Shown one piece after another: positions 1 through 4,760 of a DNA stretch of 5,710 nt (position 1 is its first letter; every line of letters starts with the position of its first letter). Both the position numbers and the translations under genes were made by a program. Source of the stretch: Euryarchaeota archaeon UBA538 (GTDB taxonomy: Archaea; Thermoplasmatota; Poseidoniia; Poseidoniales; Thalassarchaeaceae); NCBI GenBank assembly GCA_002499325.1, contig DALC01000110.1, positions 7,512-13,221 of the forward strand, given 5' to 3'. The notes beneath the pieces were generated by a model. It ran no database searches and was not told where the DNA came from. It was given only the letters and a program-made list of their open reading frames with translations.

Positions 1-410
1 CTGATTTCCATGCCCAGCCTGATTATCACCGGAGTCAGAATTGTCGCGATTGCAAGCAGGGTTAGTACCCCGGGAGTAATTACTTCGAATCTACCTCCTC
101 TGTCTGCATTTAGTAGCAGATTCACCAGAATTTGACAGGAAGCAAGTAATGCAACCCTGGGAACCATCCATGATGCCCAGTCCTGTGCACCGGTGAGTCC
201 GTCTCCCATCCTTCTCGAGGCACTCATGTATATCCCCCATCCGGATATCATCACGAACAATGGAGCCGCCATTCCCCCGAACGCGGCAGCAACAAATGCT
301 GCCGGATCACCTACGGACATCCCTTTCGGGGGGATTATGGCGGCCGTGTGTACCTCTACCATGCACAATACTGCAATTGCCCTTATCCTATCGATATGGG
401 AGAGCCTCAT
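1..410 (-). CDS. Acyltransferase-like polytopic membrane protein, N-terminal part (3' end off the left edge)
   Basis: The reading frame runs from an ATG at 410 to the window edge with no stop; 136 residues are visible. Four hydrophobic stretches fit membrane helices: about residues 9-27, 37-62, 80-100 and 110-131. The first carries RIRAIAVLCMVEVH with a His at 21, and the second ends in GGMAAPLFVMISGWG. This pairing (Arg-rich start, helix ending in His, then PLF..SG) is the N-terminal pattern of membrane acyltransferases of the acyltransferase-3 and HGSNAT/DUF1624 groups, where the early His is thought to be catalytic. Such proteins move acyl groups onto sugars, lipids or glycans across the membrane; the acceptor here is unknown. 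The start is well supported: ATGA overlaps the stop of the phosphorylase gene by 4 bases, and GAGGT lies 6 bases upstream. Family choice is tentative because most of the protein is missing; that this is a real membrane protein gene is fairly sure. Confidence 0.72.
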   Translation of the reverse strand, partial: MRLSHIDRIRAIAVLCMVEVHTAAIIPPKGMSVGDPAAFVAAAFGGMAAPLFVMISGWGIYMSASRRMGDGLTGAQDWASWMVPRVALLASCQILVNLLLNADRGGRFEVITPGVLTLLAIATILTPVIIRLGMEI

Positions 411-1681
411 CTGATGACCTCAGCAATTCTTGAAATCACATCTGGCTCAGAATCAGAAAATGAGATGGCTGTCTCCAGTCTCTCTAGAAGGGGCACTATC
501 TTTTCTCCACGATGATACACTGTTGCTAAAATATCACCTATTTCGACAGAATCTCCCACTTGAACTTCCATGACAATTCCTACCTGATGATCTATACTAT
601 CACCGAGATTTAGTCTACCAGCTCCCAGTTCAAGACATATCTCGGCAATGGCCATAGCATCGATATCTGCTATCCATCCAATTTGCTTTGCTTCTAGAGA
701 GTCTGACTTCAGAGTCTGGTCTAGTATCCCCAATCCTTCTAGCAGTGAGACTTCACTTTCAAATAAATCTGGATCCCCTCCCTGTGAGGCTACCATTTCG
801 ATGAATTTCCCAAAGGCAGAACCATCATACAGGCTATCTAGTATCCTCGCCGCACCCTCCTCGAAGTCATTTGAAGATCCAGAAGACTCCAGAAGTAATC
901 CTCCTAATACGCAAACCAACTCCTCCAAATCAGCCGGCCCTCTCCCAAGTAATGTTTCGACACTCTCCAGAATCTCTAGAGAATTTCCGACACTGTAGCC
1001 GATTGGCCGATCCATAGAAGATAGTACGGCAACCGTCGACACCCCCAATCCATTCGAGACTCCAACCATGGACTCTGAAAGCTCTCTGGCAGATCCAATG
1101 TCCTCCATGAATGCCCCTCTTCCAAATTTCACGTCAAGTACTAGGGAGGAAATTCCTTCAGCCGCTTTCTTAGATACTATTGACGAAGTAATCAGAGGGA
1201 TTGAGGCTACTGTCCCTGTAACGTCCCTGAGTGAATAGAGACGTTTGTCAGCAGGGACCAAATCTTTCTTCTGGCTGACAATTGCCAGCCCTATCTCGTC
1301 GACCTGATTCATGAACTCCTCAATGCCGATATCAGTACTGAATCCAGGAATAGACTCTAGCTTATCCAGAGTTCCTCCCGTGTGGCCCAAGCTCCTGCCT
1401 GATATCATGGGGACGCTAAGTCCGCAGGAAGCCAAAGCCGGAGCCAGGGCAATAGATACTTTGTCCCCCACCCCTCCAGTTGAGTGCTTGTCGACTACTT
1501 TCGTATTGTCGTCCCAATTCACAGTCTCCCCAGAATCCCTCATTCTCAAAGTTAACTCCGTGACTTCCGAGTCACTCATACCATTTTCATAGACGTCTTT
1601 TAACCATTCAATTATCTCATCATCTGACAGACTTCCGTCAGTTACCCCTTCGATGAAATCTCCGATAGATATTGCCATCAT
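407..1681 (-). CDS. deoA: Thymidine / pyrimidine-nucleoside phosphorylase, bacterial type, 424 aa
   Basis: It splits (deoxy)uridine or thymidine with phosphate into free base and (deoxy)ribose-1-phosphate in the cytosol, for nucleoside salvage and catabolism. The phosphate-binding KHSTGGVGD is at residues 65-73 (His66). The family signature SGRSLGHTGGTLDKLE is at 94-109, with Ser97 where Gly or Ala is usual. YSLRDVTGTVASIPLITSS (149-167) and Lys171 supply the counterparts of E. coli DeoA Arg171, Ser186 and Lys190, here Arg152, Ser167 and Lys171. LVLDVKFGRGAFM (180-192) is the next conserved block, and the C-terminal PYNP domain covers about 330-410. It lacks the roughly 80-residue N-terminal extension of archaeal AMP phosphorylases, so it is the bacterial/eukaryotic type. 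Relative to E. coli DeoA, 17 residues are missing between Gly34 and Met35, at the dimer-forming helical domain. The start overlaps the upstream stop (ATGA), with GGAGAGG just before it. An ATG one codon later is also possible. Thymidine versus broad pyrimidine specificity cannot be decided; deoA is used for the family. Confidence 0.93.
   Translation of the reverse strand: MMAISIGDFIEGVTDGSLSDDEIIEWLKDVYENGMSDSEVTELTLRMRDSGETVNWDDNTKVVDKHSTGGVGDKVSIALAPALASCGLSVPMISGRSLGHTGGTLDKLESIPGFSTDIGIEEFMNQVDEIGLAIVSQKKDLVPADKRLYSLRDVTGTVASIPLITSSIVSKKAAEGISSLVLDVKFGRGAFMEDIGSARELSESMVGVSNGLGVSTVAVLSSMDRPIGYSVGNSLEILESVETLLGRGPADLEELVCVLGGLLLESSGSSNDFEEGAARILDSLYDGSAFGKFIEMVASQGGDPDLFESEVSLLEGLGILDQTLKSDSLEAKQIGWIADIDAMAIAEICLELGAGRLNLGDSIDHQVGIVMEVQVGDSVEIGDILATVYHRGEKIVPLLERLETAISFSDSEPDVISRIAEVIR
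417..421 (-). promoter_or_regulatory. Ribosome binding site of the acyltransferase-like gene
   Basis: GAGGT on the minus strand lies 6 bases before the ATG at 410, inside the last codons of the phosphorylase gene. It fixes the start and, with the ATGA overlap, points to coupled translation. Confidence 0.6.
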
Positions 1682-4600
1682 TCTTCCTCTCCGAGATCTC
1701 TCCTAATCTCTTCCATTGTCTGCCCAGAGTCGAGCCTCCACTGGATTTCATCCCTGGTAGTCCTGTCTCTATCGAATCCAAATCCATCAAGGACAATGTC
1801 ACCATGCAAGCCATCATCCTTACCTCTGGTGAGGGATCGTGAATCGGCTGAATCTCTATCGAAGCTAGTGCCTTTCAGAATCGCCAATTTTGATCCAGAG
1901 TCGTCAAATCTGTATCCCGAGTCATCTACTAGGATCTCATCAGTCTCACTCCTGGGTCTCCTGAATGAGGCCCATGAAGAAATCAACAGGGCCACTGCGG
2001 ACAAAGCCATCAAGACGAACAGAACTCTAGCTCCCGGACGCGACATCGCGTCTTCCCGGATATCTAGGAAGCCCTCTTCTTCATCTTCCTCATCAGTTTC
2101 CACATCCGGTTCTTCTACGGACTCATTTTCTTCAGGCTCCGTCGGAGTAATCTCATCACAGCCCCATTGCTCTCCGTCAGGTATTCCATTCTCGTCGACA
2201 TCTCCAGATAGCATGGCAATATTGGGCGATCGAAGTACACTCTGAGCAAAAGCCTCCTCATTGCCATCGAAAATACAGTCTCCATCCGTGTCTACCTCTA
2301 GAGGATTGCCACCAAGTAGATACTCATTCAGGTTGTTCAGGCCATCGGAATCGGGGTCCATTGACTGCTCGCTCAATGCAGTCCCTATTATCGCCGCTGA
2401 GTGACGGTTCAATCCGTACAGATCCTCCCAAAAATCTGGCATCAAATCACCGTCAGAGTCTGTGCTGGAATCCATTCTCCCCCAATCCGAGTCAAAGGAG
2501 GAAAGATAAATTGAAGCAAGCTCCTCATTATTGATCAATATCCCCATCTCTCTATTCCTGAGGGCGGCACTTGATCCCCAATTCATACTTCCAACAAGAA
2601 CACTAGAACCATCTATGATTGCTCCCTTGTTGTGGAGTTTGGAAATATTTTCTGATGTTGACATCAGTATGGCAGTGGTATCCAAACCTTGTGTCCCGTT
2701 CCAGTCTGTATTAAACAGGTGAACAGTGTCTCTTATTTCGTCGTCCCACTCAGCATAAAATCCATTCAGGATAAGACGAATCTGTACTCCTCTTATGGCC
2801 GCTTCATGTAATGCTTCAATCATTGGGTTCTCACCGAAACCCCAGTACCAGTCCAAATCGAGATATTGCACAGAAAGATCGATCGAGGACTCTGCAGATG
2901 AGATCATCTGTACTATTGATGTGACGCAATCGTCTGGACACGTTATCAGCTTCCCATCGAACGGCCCATCAATAAACTCAGGAGTATTCCCTGACGTGGC
3001 ATTCTGGGCTAAATCCATCCTCCAATTAGAAGAGGGTGAATGCCTGGATTGATGGGCTGAAATATGGAGACTATTCTGATTCTCATCCCATTCCATTCTC
3101 GAGAGCACCAAGTTTGCCAAGTCGACGGAGTTCACGATTAGGGACCATTCACGATTTCCTGTTTGGTCTACCGGAGCACTGGTTTCCTTCCAATTGCCAG
3201 AAGAGATCCACACACTCTCAGTATCTTTCACTGCTACCTTGCTGTGGATGTATCTGTAGGGCGAACTTATCTGAGAAGGATCCTCCATCCAGAGGACAAG
3301 TCCTCCGGCATCATGAACAGCCTGGGCATGACCTCTCTGGTTATCGACGGTACTGGCCCCATCTAGGATTCCATCCTCCAACAGTAGTGTTACATCCACG
3401 CCCCTGTCTATGGCGTCAATAACCGCCCTGGTCAATTCTGTACTCATGAATTGGTAAACATGGAGATGCAACTCACTTTGTGCGGTATCTATCCAGTTTC
3501 TTAGGTCATTATATGTCGATTCAGGGCCAATAGAAGCGACCGCAGTAGAGTTCTGCTCAGTGAGGAAATCTCCTCCATCACAGAACGTCGATGCTCCAAT
3601 CCTAATCCATCTCTGCTCCCAATCAGATCCAGTGTCTGTATCCGGGTATTCTCCGCATCCCAGCCCCCTCATGAGAATCAATCCCGGTGACCCATCGCCG
3701 GGTACCGATATGGCAGGACCGGTCCAACCGTCAATCCCAGCGATTCCATTTCCGTACACTATCGAGTCAACAGCAGTCCCATTGGGCTCAGCTAGGATAA
3801 GTGAGCCACCTGAATTCACCAGCCAGGGTGAGGCCGTCAGAATCTGATTTGCATCTAGTGACACTATCCCTCCATCCAGTAGTAGGTTGTATGGATTTTC
3901 AGAAATGACCACTGAAGAGCCGGGCATCATCTCCAATGATTTTATCGTTGAATGGAACTCTCCCGATGAACTAACTCTCGTAATATTCCAACCTTCCAAA
4001 TTAACCTCTTCGTCTCCGATGTTTGTAATTTCAAACCAGTCATTGTTCCTATTCGGTACCTCGCCAGGCATAATTCTGGTAAATTTGACATCAAACTCCC
4101 CATCCCACCAAGAGGCTTCGATATCTATTGGTCCATCTCCATCGCCCCCGCCGGGGTTCGCGTTCCCTGGGCTGGGCTCGATTGAATCAACCCATATTCC
4201 GTCCGTATCAGACGGATCGGCTATTTTGGATATCCCATTGGAGGCTGAGCCTGTTACGATCTCGTCCACCGTCTGGTTACCATCATCAACTAGGTAAACT
4301 GTTTCTCCAGCATTATTTAACCTGAGTGTGCCAATCTCGTTCTCTGCTATGATGGCATACCCCCCAGATCTGAGAACATAAGGGGACTCCAAGGCATCAA
4401 AACCCACCCAGCTCTGCTCATTGATGGGATGGTACCAACCCCCAATATCAACAATCGCCCAACCATACAGATTGACATCATAGTTTCCGGAATTAACTAA
4501 CTCTACCCATTCTCCCTGGGGAAACATTCCCTGGTCCGAGCCATCAGCATTAGGCATCACCTCGCTAATGCATATTGATTCGCAAACCGCTGACCCAACA

Positions 4601-4698
4601 CCCCCATCTTCCTTTCCAGGAGATGCCATGCCACTGGAAGACCAGAGTATCAGAGATATGAGTACGAGTAGGGATAAACCTCTCCGGCCTTCTTGCAT
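1678..4698 (-). CDS. Secreted, membrane-anchored lamin-tail / phospholipase-D-like (HKD) protein, 1006 aa
   Basis: Domains in order: signal peptide (1-25, Arg5-Arg6, then LSLLVLISLILW, likely cut after GMA); lamin-tail domain 1 (about 41-175, core GEWVELVNSG and NLYGWAIVD); Gly/Asp linker (181-190); lamin-tail domain 2 (about 200-345, core DWFEITNIGDEEVNLEGWNI); HKD domain 1 (about 390-545) and HKD domain 2 (about 580-740); four Asp-rich calcium-type repeats (743-845); acidic linker (850-876); membrane helix (890-910) followed by RRPR; cytosolic tail (911-1006). Both HKD sites look active: His485-x-Lys487-x4-Asp492 with Ser500 and Asn502, and His689-x-Lys691-x4-Asp696 with Gly703, Ser704 and Asn706; each is followed by Asn-Arg-Glu (515-517, 715-717). 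Two HKD halves in one chain form one active site in PLD enzymes, which cut phosphodiesters of phospholipids or nucleic acids. Lamin-tail domains in prokaryotes occur on secreted or membrane-bound hydrolases. A surface nuclease or phospholipase is therefore likely; the substrate is open. Start chosen for the signal peptide and the nearby GGAG. Confidence 0.9.
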   Translation of the reverse strand: MQEGRRGLSLLVLISLILWSSSGMASPGKEDGGVGSAVCESICISEVMPNADGSDQGMFPQGEWVELVNSGNYDVNLYGWAIVDIGGWYHPINEQSWVGFDALESPYVLRSGGYAIIAENEIGTLRLNNAGETVYLVDDGNQTVDEIVTGSASNGISKIADPSDTDGIWVDSIEPSPGNANPGGGDGDGPIDIEASWWDGEFDVKFTRIMPGEVPNRNNDWFEITNIGDEEVNLEGWNITRVSSSGEFHSTIKSLEMMPGSSVVISENPYNLLLDGGIVSLDANQILTASPWLVNSGGSLILAEPNGTAVDSIVYGNGIAGIDGWTGPAISVPGDGSPGLILMRGLGCGEYPDTDTGSDWEQRWIRIGASTFCDGGDFLTEQNSTAVASIGPESTYNDLRNWIDTAQSELHLHVYQFMSTELTRAVIDAIDRGVDVTLLLEDGILDGASTVDNQRGHAQAVHDAGGLVLWMEDPSQISSPYRYIHSKVAVKDTESVWISSGNWKETSAPVDQTGNREWSLIVNSVDLANLVLSRMEWDENQNSLHISAHQSRHSPSSNWRMDLAQNATSGNTPEFIDGPFDGKLITCPDDCVTSIVQMISSAESSIDLSVQYLDLDWYWGFGENPMIEALHEAAIRGVQIRLILNGFYAEWDDEIRDTVHLFNTDWNGTQGLDTTAILMSTSENISKLHNKGAIIDGSSVLVGSMNWGSSAALRNREMGILINNEELASIYLSSFDSDWGRMDSSTDSDGDLMPDFWEDLYGLNRHSAAIIGTALSEQSMDPDSDGLNNLNEYLLGGNPLEVDTDGDCIFDGNEEAFAQSVLRSPNIAMLSGDVDENGIPDGEQWGCDEITPTEPEENESVEEPDVETDEEDEEEGFLDIREDAMSRPGARVLFVLMALSAVALLISSWASFRRPRSETDEILVDDSGYRFDDSGSKLAILKGTSFDRDSADSRSLTRGKDDGLHGDIVLDGFGFDRDRTTRDEIQWRLDSGQTMEEIRRDLGEEE
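1681..1968 (-). other. Asp/Arg-rich cytosolic tail of the HKD protein (residues 911-1006)
   Basis: After the membrane helix and RRPR, about 95 residues should lie in the cytosol. The tail has two DDSG copies (925-928, 932-935) and two FDRD copies (946-949, 975-978), and ends in a predicted amphipathic helix (about 982-1003, with Trp987 and MEEIRRDL). I recognise no known domain. A tail this long suggests a partner or signalling role beyond anchoring, but that is inference. Confidence 0.5.
1686..1692 (-). promoter_or_regulatory. deoA: Ribosome binding site of the phosphorylase gene
   Basis: GGAGAGG on the minus strand lies 4 bases before the ATG at 1681, within the final Glu codons of the HKD protein. 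Its GGAG part is 7 bases from the start. It supports initiation in the ATGA overlap. Confidence 0.6.
1969..2031 (-). other. C-terminal membrane anchor of the HKD protein
   Basis: Residues 890-910 (ARVLFVLMALSAVALLISSW) are uncharged after Arg891 and followed by Phe-Arg-Arg-Pro-Arg. The positive side after the helix puts the C-terminus inside and all preceding domains outside. There is no LPxTG-type sorting signal. Confidence 0.8.
2164..2472 (-). other. Asp-rich calcium-type repeats (thrombospondin-3-like) in the HKD protein
   Basis: Four loops match the D-x-D-x-D/N-G-x-x-D/N-x-x-E pattern: DSDGDLMPDFWE (747-758), DPDSDGLNNLNE (781-792), DTDGDCIFDGNE (803-814) and DVDENGIPDGE (833-843). Cys808 and Cys847 could bridge the last two. 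Such repeats bind calcium and stiffen stalks of secreted proteins, so this segment likely holds the catalytic head away from the membrane. Confidence 0.75.
2479..2961 (-). other. HKD (PLD-like) domain 2 of the surface protein
   Basis: Residues 580-740. The canonical motif is complete: His689, Lys691, Asp696, Gly703, Ser704 and Asn706, then Asn715-Arg716-Glu717. Cys587 and Cys591 (CPDDC) near its start may form a small disulfide. Confidence 0.88.
3064..3531 (-). other. HKD (PLD-like) domain 1 of the surface protein
   Basis: Residues 390-545. His485, Lys487, Asp492, Ser500 and Asn502 are present, but the usual Gly before that Ser is Ser499 (ISSGNW). Asn515-Arg516-Glu517 repeats the triplet of domain 2. 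The nucleophilic His-Lys pair is intact, so loss of function is not implied. Confidence 0.85.
3664..4101 (-). other. Lamin-tail domain 2 of the surface protein
   Basis: Residues 200-345. Core pattern: an opening strand ending in IMPGE, DWFEITNIGDEEVNLEGW, a proline/glycine-framed strand (PGSSVVISENPY) and a closing strand with GGSLILAEPNG. This is the immunoglobulin-like lamin-tail fold pattern. Role here unknown; ligand or nucleic-acid binding is possible. Confidence 0.75.
4174..4578 (-). other. Lamin-tail domain 1 of the surface protein
   Basis: Residues 41-175. It shows CISEVMPNADG, GEWVELVNSGNYDVNLYGW, LRSGGYAIIAEN and NNAGETVYLVDDGNQTVDEI, the ordered strand signatures of lamin-tail domains. 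Cys39 and Cys43 precede it and may form a local disulfide. Confidence 0.82.
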
Positions 4699-4738
4699 GG
4701 CACTCCGTCCATACGAGGGGGTTCAAACCCTTCGTGCC
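4699..4738 (-). repeat. Nested inverted repeat / hairpin ahead of the HKD gene
   Basis: Read on the minus strand, ACGA-A-GGGT-UUGA-ACCC-CC-UCGU (4735 to 4713) can fold into a two-part stem, and GGCAC (4738-4734) pairs with GTGCC (4703-4699) as an outer stem. The outer and inner stems share two bases, so they compete at the edge. No U-run follows, which argues against a standard terminator. It lies between the TATA-like box and the start codon, where an operator or leader structure could act. Confidence 0.4.
4703..4706 (-). promoter_or_regulatory. Possible ribosome binding site of the HKD gene
   Basis: GGAG on the minus strand is only 4 bases before the ATG at 4698, closer than usual. It also sits in the spacer next to the outer repeat arm, so folding could limit access. 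Support is moderate. Confidence 0.4.
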
Positions 4739-4747
4739 AAATATCAA
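4739..4747 (-). promoter_or_regulatory. Weak TATA-like box for the HKD-phosphorylase-acyltransferase unit
   Basis: TTGATATTT on the minus strand is the only AT-rich stretch in the 62-base gap. With archaeal spacing (about 26 bases to the start of transcription) the message would begin near 4717, giving a leader of about 18 bases. No clear purine-rich BRE is seen. The three genes may instead be read through from the gene upstream. Confidence 0.22.
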
Positions 4748-4760
4748 CAGGAGTGGGTAA

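Noticed and set aside
193..414. Open frame of 73 codons on the plus strand
   Set aside because: It lies antisense to the acyltransferase-like gene, which has a clear start, ribosome site and membrane-protein pattern; the plus-strand translation shows no family features.
407..1681. AMP phosphorylase of the archaeal RuBisCO III pathway
   Set aside because: The N-terminal extension of that subfamily is absent and the length (424) fits thymidine/pyrimidine-nucleoside phosphorylases.
1681..1760. SHOCT-like domain at the C-terminus of the HKD protein
   Set aside because: Only a loose likeness (helix, SGQT turn, EE-containing helix); the spacing and hydrophobic positions do not match well enough to name it.
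1796..2245. Ser-rich plus-strand open frame of 149 codons, and similar plus-strand frames across 2531-4325
   Set aside because: They are antisense to the HKD gene. Their Ser/Pro-rich composition is what results from reading Asp/Glu/Gly-rich codons backwards, and no domain or ribosome site supports them.
4563..4625. Lipoprotein signal (cysteine at residue 39 or 43 as lipidation site)
   Set aside because: The cysteines lie well after the hydrophobic segment with acidic residues in between, and no lipobox precedes them; an ordinary signal peptide cut after Ala25 fits better.
4711..4740. A tRNA T-arm-like stretch (GGGGTTCAAACCC on the plus strand) in the intergenic gap
   Set aside because: No matching acceptor, D or anticodon arms occur at the right distance on either strand, and the flanks are coding sequence or the short gap.
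4565..4747. Minus-strand open frame of 60 codons across the start of the HKD gene
   Set aside because: It is out of frame with the signal-peptide-bearing HKD protein and would overlap its N-terminus almost entirely; its translation has no membrane or domain pattern.
4699..4760. Transcription terminator after the unrecognised membrane protein gene
   Set aside because: The gap has no T-rich run in the direction of transcription, which archaeal and intrinsic bacterial terminators need.
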